Source: Gemmatimonadota bacterium (GTDB lineage Bacteria > Latescibacterota > UBA2968 > UBA8231). From it: a DNA stretch of 39,888 nucleotides. The translations under genes were made by a program, and so were the position numbers. The stretch lies in assembly GCA_028875335.1 (NCBI GenBank), contig JAPPEF010000112.1, positions 1-39,888 of the forward strand, written 5' to 3'. The notes below the pieces were generated by a model. The model worked only from the letters and a program-made list of their open reading frames with translations. It was not told the DNA's origin and searched no databases. Below are positions 31,551 to 39,803 of this stretch, in pieces. Numbering within the stretch: position 1 is the stretch's first letter; each line of letters begins with the position of its first letter.

Positions 31551-33923
31551 ATGCGCATTGCTACCGGCATCATCAGCCTGATTCTGCACTTGGCGACAGT
31601 CGGAAGTCTGCGAGGCGAGGAGGACTACCCGCCGGGCACGTTTCAACTAACGCCGACAGTGGACCTTCAGTTGCAACCGGTTCAGGTGCGGGTGCCGGAG
31701 CGGTTCAGCGGCATTCCTCGCGACCTCAGCCTCAACCTGCCTCCCGGGTTCTCAGCTACTGTCTTTGCGGCCTACGACTTCGCGCAGCCGCGCTTTATGG
31801 CGGTGAGTCCCGACGGAGTGCTCCACGTAGCCGATATGAGGGCCAAGACGATTGTGGCCCTGCCCGACAGGGACGACGACGGTGTGGCCGACGAAGCCAT
31901 TGTCGTTGCCCGTGGGTTTGAGCGTGCTCACAGCTTGGCGTTCTACAAAGGCGCGATGTACGTCGCTGACACCCACCGGATTGTGCGGTTGACGGATGCA
32001 GACGGCGACGGGATCTACGAGGAACGAGAAAACCTCGTGCCATCCCTGCCTAGGGGCGGATGGCATTCGACGCGCACGATCGTCTTCGACGAACGCCACG
32101 AGAAGTTCTATGTCGGCGTAGGGTGGCCGTGCGATATGTGCCGGCATCCCGATCCCGAGCGGGGGACTGTTCTCCAGTTCAACGCCGACGGCAGTGGCCG
32201 TCGGGTCTTTGCCAGTGGGATCCGCAACCCCATCGGCATGGCGCTGCACCCGGTCACCAACCAGTTGTGGGCCACCAACAACGGCCACGATACCGAGGGC
32301 AACAGCCTACCACCGGAATGGATCGATATTATCCGGGATGGCGGCTTTTACGGCGTGCCCTTTGCCTATGGGTACCAGGTGTACGTCGACTTCAACCTGT
32401 CCAGGTACCGGGAGAACCTGCCGCTCTCCGCGCAGGACTCGTCGCTCGTGGAGAGCATGGAGCGGCCGGTTGCCTTGATTCCGGCGCACTTAGCCCCCAT
32501 GGGCATACACTTCTACACCCACGACCAGTTTCCACCCCAGTATCGAGGGGCGGCCTTCATCGCCCTGCACGCGGGGCACGCCAAGCTGGCACCCGTACCT
32601 GGGTACAGCGTCGTCGCTCTGTTTAGCGAGCCGGACGGTTCCAACGCCCGCATCGGCGACTTTGCCACGGGCTTTCAGACCGGCACCGAGATCGCCGATG
32701 TGTGGGGATATCCAGTGGGTATCACCGCAGACGGCCGGGGCAACCTCTACATCTCCAGCGACAAACGTGTACGCGCCATCCTGAGAATTGAGCACAGTCC
32801 CATCGTCGCCTCCTGGGAGCACACCTTTCCGCGAGTAGTCATCCACGGCACGACTCTCGCGGTCGAGGCCACCGTCCATCTCGAGCGGCTCGCGCCCGGC
32901 GACGAGGCCCCCATCGTCACTGCGGACCTCAGCGCCTTGGGCGGTCCGCCGGACGAGCCGCTGGAAGAGACGGGGAATGATACCTACCGTCTGCGCTCCT
33001 CTTTCGCGGTGGATGTTCCCGCGGGCCTGAAGACTGCGTCGGTCCACATCGAACAGCGCGTCGGCTCCGAGACGCATGTCGTCAGGCTACCGGCCACCGT
33101 GGCTGTAGAGCCCGACGACGCGATTGCGGATCTCGCGATCTACGACGAGACCTTGGCCGACGGCTGGACCGCGAAAAACGGGACTTGGCTCACGGACTTC
33201 AACCTCGATCTAGCGGCGGAGGAGGTGGTATTCCGGGGTGATCGAGCCGCGGCTTTTCCAGTGCAGTACGAGGACTGGGACTGGGTCGTGAAGTTCCTCC
33301 CCGACAAACCCCTAGATCCCGTCGGCTACGACCGGGTGCACTTTGCCTTCCATCCGGGCGACTCAATGCTCCAAGGCCAACCCCGCTTCAGCATCTACCT
33401 ATCAGAGAACCTGATCGATTTGGTTGCGGAGGGCCTGATAGAGGTGGAGGCACCGCAACTGGACAGCCATCGCCTCGGCGCAGATCGGTGGCAGGTGGTG
33501 GAGGTGCCCCTGAACGCCTTTGGCGCGCAGAAAGAGATCCGCGAAGTGACATTCTCGGGCAACTTCCGCGGCCGGTTCTACATTGACGACCTGCGGCTCA
33601 TGGGCGCTGCCCCGGCGACTGCGGTGGAGGAGCACGAGTTGCCCTTCTCCTTTTCTCTAGAGCAGAACTTTCCCAATCCTTTCAACAGCGGCACGATGAT
33701 CGGTTTTACCCTGCCCGATCGCGGCGCTGCAACGCTGACCATCTACAACCTCCTCGGTCAGCGAGTCACCAGGCTGGTCGAAGGCGAAGGTCGCGCCGGG
33801 GTCCACTCTATCCGCTGGGATGGGAGAGATGACAGGGGACGGAATGTGGCCGCCGGCGTATATCTGTACCGACTGAAATCGGCAACGCACGTGCAGACGC
33901 GGAAGCTGGTTCTCCTTCGCTAG
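31551..33923 (+). CDS. Secreted sorbosone-dehydrogenase-like propeller with FlgD-Ig/sorting C-terminus
   Basis: A 790-aa exported protein. A signal peptide (1-22) is followed by a beta-propeller resembling glucose/sorbosone dehydrogenases and NHL proteins (about 50-420), with GIRNPIGMALHP and ATNNGHDTEGN. Two calcium-loop-like stretches (DRDDDGVADE, DADGDGIYEE) lie at about 104-113 and 145-154. A CDMC pair is at 194-197. Beta-sandwich domains follow, ending in a FlgD-Ig/secretion-sorting type segment (NFPNPFN near 706, GVYLYRL near 772). This C-terminus suggests export and surface attachment in an FCB-type bacterium. It may oxidise sugars, but PQQ binding residues are not certain. Confidence 0.85.
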   Translation: MRIATGIISLILHLATVGSLRGEEDYPPGTFQLTPTVDLQLQPVQVRVPERFSGIPRDLSLNLPPGFSATVFAAYDFAQPRFMAVSPDGVLHVADMRAKTIVALPDRDDDGVADEAIVVARGFERAHSLAFYKGAMYVADTHRIVRLTDADGDGIYEERENLVPSLPRGGWHSTRTIVFDERHEKFYVGVGWPCDMCRHPDPERGTVLQFNADGSGRRVFASGIRNPIGMALHPVTNQLWATNNGHDTEGNSLPPEWIDIIRDGGFYGVPFAYGYQVYVDFNLSRYRENLPLSAQDSSLVESMERPVALIPAHLAPMGIHFYTHDQFPPQYRGAAFIALHAGHAKLAPVPGYSVVALFSEPDGSNARIGDFATGFQTGTEIADVWGYPVGITADGRGNLYISSDKRVRAILRIEHSPIVASWEHTFPRVVIHGTTLAVEATVHLERLAPGDEAPIVTADLSALGGPPDEPLEETGNDTYRLRSSFAVDVPAGLKTASVHIEQRVGSETHVVRLPATVAVEPDDAIADLAIYDETLADGWTAKNGTWLTDFNLDLAAEEVVFRGDRAAAFPVQYEDWDWVVKFLPDKPLDPVGYDRVHFAFHPGDSMLQGQPRFSIYLSENLIDLVAEGLIEVEAPQLDSHRLGADRWQVVEVPLNAFGAQKEIREVTFSGNFRGRFYIDDLRLMGAAPATAVEEHELPFSFSLEQNFPNPFNSGTMIGFTLPDRGAATLTIYNLLGQRVTRLVEGEGRAGVHSIRWDGRDDRGRNVAAGVYLYRLKSATHVQTRKLVLLR

Positions 33924-33947
33924 GAGTCCGTCCGGAGATTCAAAATA

Positions 33948-33977
33948 CCACCGCCGATCGAGAAAAAGAGGCGGTGG
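33948..33977. terminator. 8-bp inverted repeat between convergent genes
   Basis: CCACCGCC (33948-33955) and GGCGGTGG (33970-33977) form a perfect 8-bp stem around a 14-base, A-rich loop, in the gap between two convergent genes. There is no T run on the plus strand, and only a partial one (ATTTTGAAT) on the minus side. It may still be a bidirectional terminator. Confidence 0.4.
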
Positions 33978-33992
33978 ATTGGTTCCGCCGCC

Positions 33993-34799
33993 CTAGGGCT
34001 TGTGATCCGTGTCAATAGGCGCTTCGTCTTTGTCTAAGAAGCGCTCGGTGGTATTGTGGGTCGCCGGGCTGGTGCGGAAATCGGCGATCCAAGGCTGGCG
34101 GAAATAAGCCTGTTTTTCGCGCGGCAGACTGTGCAGCACCACCGGGGGGATCTTCAGCCGGTGCCAGTGGGTGGCCAAATGCGAGTAGGCGTTTAATACG
34201 GTGACGCGCGGGGTGTCGCGGTGCCACACCGGTCCGGCGTGGCACAAGTTTTCGGTGAAAAAGACCGCGCTGCCGGCCGGGCAGGCGTACGTGGTGAGGA
34301 AGGGACTGCGCTTGCCCTCTTCCAGCGACAGATGGTCTTCGTGGATGGGGAATTCCGATTTGTGACTACCGATTAAGAAATGGGTGCTCTGATCTTCTAG
34401 CGCGATATCGGTCAATTCAAAAATAACCCGCACCATACCGGCGTGGATGCGCCCGTTTTTCACTCGGTAGCCAAAAATGGGATCGGCTTGACTGGGGCCA
34501 CCCCCGTGTAGCCCACCGTGCTCCTCGCCCTTTTTGCGCCAGACGCAGCTACAGCCTTCTAATCTTATATCCGGCCCAATTATTTCCCGAATTACATCGA
34601 CCACTTGGGGATGGTCAATCAGTACGCTGGCCGGGCCACCGGGCACGTCGCGGTGTTCGGGCGGCAGCGATTCGGGGTCGTGTTTGATGCGGTCGATCTG
34701 ATCGACGATGGCGGCGACTTCGCTGGGGGTGAGGATGGCGGGGCGCACTAAAAAGCCGGTGAGATCAAAGCGGAAGCGTTCTTCTTCGGTCATAGCCAT
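33993..34799 (-). CDS. PhyH-family protein with HxG in place of HxD
   Basis: A 268-aa phytanoyl-CoA dioxygenase-like protein. The second His and Arg of the site are present (H187 in LCHAGPV, R198 in DTPRVTVL, 11 residues apart as in the first PhyH of the window), and the double-stranded beta-helix core is recognisable (FLIGSHKSEF, AGSAVFFTENL). The iron motif, however, reads LHGGGPSQ (97-104), so the Asp of HxD is Gly (H98-x-G100). Fe/2-oxoglutarate halogenases carry Ala or Gly at this place. The protein could be a halogenase-like, an altered or an inactive oxygenase. The start at 34799 follows GAGAGA; the frame is open further upstream. Confidence 0.85.
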   Translation of the reverse strand: MAMTEEERFRFDLTGFLVRPAILTPSEVAAIVDQIDRIKHDPESLPPEHRDVPGGPASVLIDHPQVVDVIREIIGPDIRLEGCSCVWRKKGEEHGGLHGGGPSQADPIFGYRVKNGRIHAGMVRVIFELTDIALEDQSTHFLIGSHKSEFPIHEDHLSLEEGKRSPFLTTYACPAGSAVFFTENLCHAGPVWHRDTPRVTVLNAYSHLATHWHRLKIPPVVLHSLPREKQAYFRQPWIADFRTSPATHNTTERFLDKDEAPIDTDHKP

Positions 34800-34869
34800 G
34801 GGAAATCTCTCGGGAAAATGTTTTCTGGTGAGTATAGGAGACGCTTGTGAAGTCGAGGGCAACCTGACC

Positions 34870-36003
34870 TCAGTTGACTCCCTGCATGAGGCGTTGGGTG
34901 ATGGAGCCTTCCTGGGTCAGGGCGTAGATGATCACGTTGATCGCCATCTGATTGCGGCGCGGGTCGCTGCCCCAGCCTACGCCGCCAATACCGACCATCC
35001 GGCCGCGGATGAAGTACCCGGTGACGATGTCCCTCCAGTCAATATGGCCCCCAGTACCGCCTTTCAAAGAGAAAAAGGCATTGAAAATGGGATGGTCCGG
35101 GAGTAGGCGTTCGGACCAGAAATCATACCCTGGCACTAAGTCTCCGTACTTTATCAAGGCTTCGCTATGGTAACCTCCCATAATGAAGCCCCCGGACATC
35201 ATATAGCGGGCATAATTTTCCATTTCACCCTCGTTGAGTGAGCCTTGGGGGATGAGAATAGGCAATTCGAGCAGGCGTCTGTCGTCGTAGGTGATCGTGC
35301 CGATAAACTCGGCTTTGAGTCCAGTGTACTCATTGATAACATCGCACAAGGCCTCGATTGAGCGCAAATTCAAATTGCTGAAGTTATCCATTTGCTCGGT
35401 AACGCCGCGGGCCGAGATCACATGGGCTATTTTGATGAATCCCTTGATCGCTTGGGGATCGCCGACGTCCTGGACGACCATGGCCCGGTAGCGGCCGGTA
35501 TCCATGCTGTTGACATCGAGCATCTCCAAGGCCATGTCGATTTTGTGCTCCGGCATCCGCGTACTGGTCACCGAGGTGGAGACGAGCTTGGGCTCAAGTG
35601 CAAAGCTGTTCGCAGCGTTATCGGTAATCGGCTTGAACAAGCTAATGCCCGAGTTGCCGACGTGACTGGAAACCAACGAGCGGACATTGAAGTTGGTCGT
35701 GGCCTGCACTTGATCTAGGCGGGCGGCAGCCAAGTGGACTTGGCGGCGGGCTAGTTGGCGCTTGGGCTTGGGGATCTTGCGCAGTTCTAAGGGCTTGGTC
35801 AAGCGGGGTTCGCGCTTGATGAATTTAGTGGTGAGAGGCCGAGGGGCTTTGATCTCGACTTGTCGAAAGGGGTTGAGGGCAACGAAGACCAACATAAGGC
35901 CGACGGCCACCGCCAAGGACAGGAGCAGGCCTCGTCGCAGGCGACGGACCAATTCGGCGAGATCGAAATCGGAAGTGGGAGACTTAAAGCGGGAAGAACT
36001 CAT
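34870..36003 (-). CDS. Membrane protein with DUF4159-like C-terminal domain
   Basis: A 377-aa inner-membrane protein. One transmembrane helix (about 24-43) is followed by a basic, proline-rich linker (KRQLARRQVHLA region, about 60-100) like that of TonB-type energy-transducing proteins. The C-terminal half fits DUF4159: LPILIPQGSLNEGEMENYAR, then YMMSGGFIMGGYH and LLPDHPIFNAFF. DUF4159 proteins of FCB and planctomycete-type bacteria often accompany exbB/exbD-like genes; none are here. The ATG at 36003 is chosen because GGGGG lies 6 bases before it. Function is not established. Confidence 0.75.
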   Translation of the reverse strand: MSSSRFKSPTSDFDLAELVRRLRRGLLLSLAVAVGLMLVFVALNPFRQVEIKAPRPLTTKFIKREPRLTKPLELRKIPKPKRQLARRQVHLAAARLDQVQATTNFNVRSLVSSHVGNSGISLFKPITDNAANSFALEPKLVSTSVTSTRMPEHKIDMALEMLDVNSMDTGRYRAMVVQDVGDPQAIKGFIKIAHVISARGVTEQMDNFSNLNLRSIEALCDVINEYTGLKAEFIGTITYDDRRLLELPILIPQGSLNEGEMENYARYMMSGGFIMGGYHSEALIKYGDLVPGYDFWSERLLPDHPIFNAFFSLKGGTGGHIDWRDIVTGYFIRGRMVGIGGVGWGSDPRRNQMAINVIIYALTQEGSITQRLMQGVN

Positions 36004-36053
36004 CGCGGCCCCCAAAGTGGAGGTTGAGGAGATCAGCCGACAGCTCGGTGCTC

Positions 36054-36082
36054 AAGATACCCCAATCCACCGCAGCAATCAA
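36054..36082 (-). promoter_or_regulatory. Candidate promoter of the DUF4159-like gene
   Basis: On the minus strand TTGATT (36077-36082), 17 bases and TATCTT (36054-36059) give a plausible sigma70-type promoter about 45 bases before the ATG at 36003. Each box matches the consensus at four of six places. Confidence 0.5.
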
Positions 36083-36170
36083 GCACAGCTCACTCCTGAT
36101 TGCAGAAAATCCAACCAGCGGTGACGGTGAGTTCTTCGGTGTTCATAGAGCATTTGCTTTCTATCGCAGC

Positions 36171-36201
36171 TATAATTGACTTTGCAACTAAATATAGTTG
36201 C
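36171..36201 (+). promoter_or_regulatory. hicAB promoter with dyad operator
   Basis: A perfect -10 hexamer TATAAT (36171-36176) is followed at the expected start point by a perfect 7-bp inverted repeat, GCAACTA-AATA-TAGTTGC (36184-36201), 30 bases before hicA. A dyad covering the start site fits autorepression by the antitoxin. No good -35 is seen. The region is clearly AT-richer than the surrounding genes. Confidence 0.5.
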
Positions 36202-36231
36202 TGTTTCGCAAAAAGGGCATAGATTCTTTTT

Positions 36232-36486
36232 ATGGCTCGCAGGAACAAGCTCATTGAAAAGTTGCGACGACATCCACGCAATTTCACGTGGGACGAACTC
36301 GTCAGTTTGTTAAAGAGTTTAGGCTATAAATCTATCAAACCCGGAAAGACGACCGGATCGAGAAGACGTTTTTTACACCCGGACCACGGCGTTATCTGTC
36401 TCCATCGGCCACATCCAAGTAACACGCTTAGGAAATATCAGGTGGATCAGATTCTCGAAGTCCTCGAACAGGAGGGACTAATATGA
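36232..36486 (+). CDS. hicA: HicA family mRNA-interferase toxin
   Basis: An 84-aa HicA-type toxin (double-stranded RNA-binding-like fold). NFTWDELVSLLKSLGY (17-32) and ICLHRPHPSNTLRKYQVDQI (55-74) are family-typical. Where many HicA proteins have the catalytic His in a GSH triplet, this one has GSRRRF (42-47), the form seen in another common HicA subgroup that keeps LHRPHP. It would cleave mRNA when not held by HicB. Its stop overlaps the start of hicB (ATGA), in toxin-first order. Confidence 0.88.
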   Translation: MARRNKLIEKLRRHPRNFTWDELVSLLKSLGYKSIKPGKTTGSRRRFLHPDHGVICLHRPHPSNTLRKYQVDQILEVLEQEGLI

Positions 36487-36818
36487 AAAATACGATGACT
36501 CATAAGGGCTATACCGGCTCGGCACACTACGACGACGACGACCGGATTCTCTACGGCAAAATCGAGTTTATCCGCGATCTCGTCAGTTACGAGGGGACGG
36601 ATGTAAACTCACTGCGTTCCGCTTTTGAAGAAGCGGTGGACGACTATCTCGACCTATGCCGGCAGGAAGGACGACAACCCGAACAGCCGTTCAAAGGCAG
36701 TTTTAACGTGCGGATGGGCAGCGAGCTACATCGGCGGGCAGCCCTCTACGCCAAGGAAAAAGGCGCAAACCTCAACCAAGTGGTCAAAGAGGCGTTAGAG
36801 CGATACTTGGATAGCTAG
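36483..36818 (+). CDS. hicB: HicB family antitoxin
   Basis: A 111-aa HicB antitoxin. The N-terminal part is the RNase-H-like HicB domain (YTGSAHYDDDDRILYGKIEF, with DYLDLCRQEG). The C-terminus is a ribbon-helix-helix (SFNVRMGSELHRRAALYAKE and NLNQVVKEALERYL), which would bind the dyad upstream of hicA. The ATG at 36483 overlaps the hicA stop. The pair sits alone between two genes of opposite strand, with base composition closer to AT than its neighbours, in keeping with recent arrival. Confidence 0.9.
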   Translation: MKNTMTHKGYTGSAHYDDDDRILYGKIEFIRDLVSYEGTDVNSLRSAFEEAVDDYLDLCRQEGRQPEQPFKGSFNVRMGSELHRRAALYAKEKGANLNQVVKEALERYLDS

Positions 36819-37045
36819 GGCTTTCTGAGAAATTGGCTGGAGTTACAATCTGGCCATTCTTGAACGCTGCCAGGCACCCCAGTAAAGGGAATGGACTTGT
36901 GAAGATCGACAACCACGAAGGGGCCGAAGGGGCTGCCAAGCGCGACTTGGGCCGGGGCTTTGCGGGCCGCCGGATGGACGTGGACGTGGGGCATATCCGC
37001 TTCCTAGTCCACGGGCTGTTGGACCTGACTTTCCAGACGAATCCT
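36819..37045. other. Interval without a supportable gene
   Basis: After hicB and before the convergent lactonase gene there are 227 bases with no gene I can support. Two open frames overlap here on opposite strands: 85 codons plus (36833-37090, running into the lactonase stop) and 59 codons minus (36815-36994, starting MPHVHVHPAARK). Neither has a ribosome site or recognisable motif. The GC-rich central part differs from the AT-rich hicAB flank and may be a remnant of an older gene. Confidence 0.4.
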
Positions 37046-38077
37046 CTAACCCACTTTCAGTGGATACACCCAGCAAGTACTGCCGCCTAGTTCGTAGGGC
37101 GCGCCAAAGGGTTCGAGGCGGCCGATCTCGTCAATGCGGTAGGAGACCAGCCGCGTGGAGCCGTCGCCGCCGCCGTACATGAACTTGCCTTGGGGTTCAA
37201 TGGCAAAGGGGCGAGGGGTGGCCTCGCCGGGCTGTTGCCCCAGCGAGCGGATCAGGCCGGTGGCTGGATCAATGGCGAACATCGCGATGCTGTCGTGGCC
37301 CCGGTTGGAGGCGTAGATCGACTTGCCGGAGGGCTGGATGTGAAGCTGGGCGTTGCTGTTGGCTGAGCGGCCGGGAAAATCTTCGTCGGGCAGGGTCGAT
37401 ACGGTTTGCACTGCTTGCAGCGTGCCTTGGTCAGTGTCGAAACGGTACACGGTAACGCTGGAGCCTTGCTCGTTGTCGGCGTACACCACGTCGAGGTGGG
37501 GGTGGAACGCTAGGTGGCGCGGCCCTTCGCCCGGTCCACAGGCCAGAATGGGAACGGCCGGGTTGGGGCTTAGTTTGCCGGTATCGGCGTCAAAGAGGAA
37601 TTGGTAGATCGAATTGGCCGATTCGACGTGGGGCACAAAGGCGTAGCGGTTGGAAGGATCAGTGGCAATGTAGTGGGCGAAGCGCTCGGTCTCGTAGGTA
37701 TCGACGGCCGGGTCCTGCAAAGCACCGTCGCCACCGATGGCGTGGACTGTAGCCATGCCGCCGACGTAATAAGCCGCCAAAAGGAAGCGACCTGTGTGAT
37801 CGGCGAACAAATAACAGGGCATGGCTGCGACCGCCACTTCGCCGAGGGGCGTCAAAGCTCCGGTGGCTGGATCGATGGCATAGCTGCCAATAGCGTGCTC
37901 GTCGCCGTCTCGCAAGCCGACGTACAGGCATTGGCGCTTGGGGTCGGCGGCAACCGCGAAGCCGTTTTTGCTCAGGGTGATCTGGTGTTTGGGCTCGAGT
38001 TGGCCCGAGTCGGCATCCATGGCAAAGACGAGCAATTGGTTGTCCGTCGAGATTGGCACGTAGAGGTAGTAGCTCAT
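37046..38077 (-). CDS. 6-phosphogluconolactonase-like seven-bladed propeller (lactonase family)
   Basis: A 343-aa protein of the YbhE-type lactonase family (cytoplasmic, no signal peptide). Repeated blade motifs are visible: QCLYVGLRD, RFLLAAYYVGG, NRYAFVPHVESANSIYQF and KSIYASNRGHDSIAMFAIDP. GPGEGPRHLAFHP (about 181-193) and FAIEPQGKFMY near 295 are diagnostic. The family hydrolyses 6-phosphogluconolactone or related sugar lactones in a pentose-phosphate-like route. The ATG at 38077 has AGAGGA about 11 bases upstream. The gene is divergent from the GHL-like gene. Confidence 0.88.
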   Translation of the reverse strand: MSYYLYVPISTDNQLLVFAMDADSGQLEPKHQITLSKNGFAVAADPKRQCLYVGLRDGDEHAIGSYAIDPATGALTPLGEVAVAAMPCYLFADHTGRFLLAAYYVGGMATVHAIGGDGALQDPAVDTYETERFAHYIATDPSNRYAFVPHVESANSIYQFLFDADTGKLSPNPAVPILACGPGEGPRHLAFHPHLDVVYADNEQGSSVTVYRFDTDQGTLQAVQTVSTLPDEDFPGRSANSNAQLHIQPSGKSIYASNRGHDSIAMFAIDPATGLIRSLGQQPGEATPRPFAIEPQGKFMYGGGDGSTRLVSYRIDEIGRLEPFGAPYELGGSTCWVYPLKVG

Positions 38078-38174
38078 GGTGTGATCGTCCTCTCTTCATT
38101 AGGTTTCCGGTGAATTACCTTGATAAACTATGCAGTGCAGCCTGCTGGACCAACTTAACGCGCTGGAGGAAGCT

Positions 38175-39743
38175 ATGGCAGAGCGAACGGCCGCGCCCAA
38201 CTACGGCATTGTGTACAACTGGGACGGTGCGCCTCACGGGTACAGCGAGTATCCACAATCGCTGGCGCAGTTCCTCGACAAAGTGTACGCGCCCCTAGCC
38301 GATACTCAGGTGGGGGCCTTGTGCTGGTGCGTGGGCGTCCACGAAGTGCCGTGGCCGTCGCAGCAATTGGATGTGGTAGGCGCATCGACCGAGCGGCGCT
38401 ACGATTCAGTGCAGACTATGCGCCACACTGAAAATATTCTCGCCTTTTTCGAGCGGGGGGACGATTTGTACGGCGCGCTGGTGCAGCGCGGGCGCGAACT
38501 GGGCATGGCGGTGCTGCCGTCGCTGCGCATGAACGACAACCACTTCTGGGATTTGCGTCCGGGCGATCTGGGCGGCTTGCAACGGGCCGATCTGACACCG
38601 CTGCGGCAGGAGCACCCCGAGTGGCTTTTGGGCGAGGACCAGGCACCGGGCTGGGCTTCGACTTCGTGGAATATGGCCATCCCCGAAGTGCGGGCTTATA
38701 TCTTGCAGCGCGTCGTCGAGGCCTGCCGCCTAGCCGATTGGGACGGCGTCGAATTGGATTGGCAGCGGCACGCCTTCCACTTGCCAGCCGACGATGCGTA
38801 CCGCTTGCGCTACGTTTTGACCGATCTCATGCAGGCCATTCGGAAGCAGACCGACCAGATCGCCGAGGAGCGGGGGCGGCCCTTTCACGTGGCCGTGCGC
38901 GTGGCCACGACCTTTGAAGCCTGCCGCCGCATTGGCTACGATGTGGAGACTTGGGTGCGAGATGGGCTGTGCGATGTGGTTATCAGCGGCGGCAATTCGG
39001 GGACTGATCCAGGAGCCGAGGTCGAGCAGTTTGTCGAGCTGTGCCAGCCCCACGGCGTGCGCTTCTACGCTGGCTTTGACTCGGATGGGCGGCAACAGGC
39101 GCGGCGGCTGCGGCCCCACGGGGTGTGGCGGGTGGATTGGTTCCGCGGCTTGGCCCAAGATCAGCTAGCGCGTGGAGCGGACGGGGTGTACGTGTTCAAC
39201 TGGCACGGCCATGCCCAGACGCATCGACCGCTGCTCACTACCATGGGATCGGCGGAAACACTAGCCGGCCTAGACAAAGTGTACACCGCCCTACACCGCA
39301 GCATTGGCCCCAAGACCGGGAACCGAGTGGATGCCGAGCGCGACGACCGCCTGTACGGCGAGGTGCCGGTGACGCTGTATCCCACGCTGACTGACAGTGG
39401 GCCGGTCTTCCATATCCGCGTCGGCGACGAGGTCGAGACCGAGGGCCAGTTGGCTGCCGCTGAGTTGCAGATCGAAATGGCCCATTGGTCGCCTGCCGAT
39501 CGGATCGAAGTGATGTTCGATGGGGTCGCGTTGGCAGTGCCGGTGGTGCGCAATGCAGCGGCTGAAGATGCGTCCGACCCGAGCGATGTATCGGAGAACG
39601 CTTGGCTTTGCTGGAACTTGACTGCGGCAGAAGTGGGACGCGGCGTCCACCAAGTCCGGCTGCGTCTGCGAGAGCGGGATGCGCGGCTGCGGGTGCCTTT
39701 GCGGGTTGAGCAGGTGGAAATCTACTTGCAGTACCGCCGGTAG
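38175..39743 (+). CDS. Glycoside-hydrolase-like TIM-barrel protein (GHL10-type)
   Basis: A 522-aa protein without a signal peptide. Residues about 10-380 look like a family-10-like glycosyl hydrolase barrel: GIVYNWDGAP, a catalytic-type strand DWDGVELDWQ near 195-204, a VVISGGNSG loop and a GVYVFNWHGH strand near the end. The last 110 residues form a beta-sandwich (about 410-522) with MAHWSPADRIEVMFDGV. Acidic residues in DGVELD are likely catalytic. The substrate cannot be named. The ATG at 38175 has GGAGGA at ideal spacing and is preferred over the ATG at 38130, which has none. Confidence 0.75.
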   Translation: MAERTAAPNYGIVYNWDGAPHGYSEYPQSLAQFLDKVYAPLADTQVGALCWCVGVHEVPWPSQQLDVVGASTERRYDSVQTMRHTENILAFFERGDDLYGALVQRGRELGMAVLPSLRMNDNHFWDLRPGDLGGLQRADLTPLRQEHPEWLLGEDQAPGWASTSWNMAIPEVRAYILQRVVEACRLADWDGVELDWQRHAFHLPADDAYRLRYVLTDLMQAIRKQTDQIAEERGRPFHVAVRVATTFEACRRIGYDVETWVRDGLCDVVISGGNSGTDPGAEVEQFVELCQPHGVRFYAGFDSDGRQQARRLRPHGVWRVDWFRGLAQDQLARGADGVYVFNWHGHAQTHRPLLTTMGSAETLAGLDKVYTALHRSIGPKTGNRVDAERDDRLYGEVPVTLYPTLTDSGPVFHIRVGDEVETEGQLAAAELQIEMAHWSPADRIEVMFDGVALAVPVVRNAAAEDASDPSDVSENAWLCWNLTAAEVGRGVHQVRLRLRERDARLRVPLRVEQVEIYLQYRR

Positions 39744-39803
39744 AATTTTACGTCCTTTGACAGTTAGTTCTCTTTGCTCAAACCCATTGGAGTGGACCAC
39801 TCG

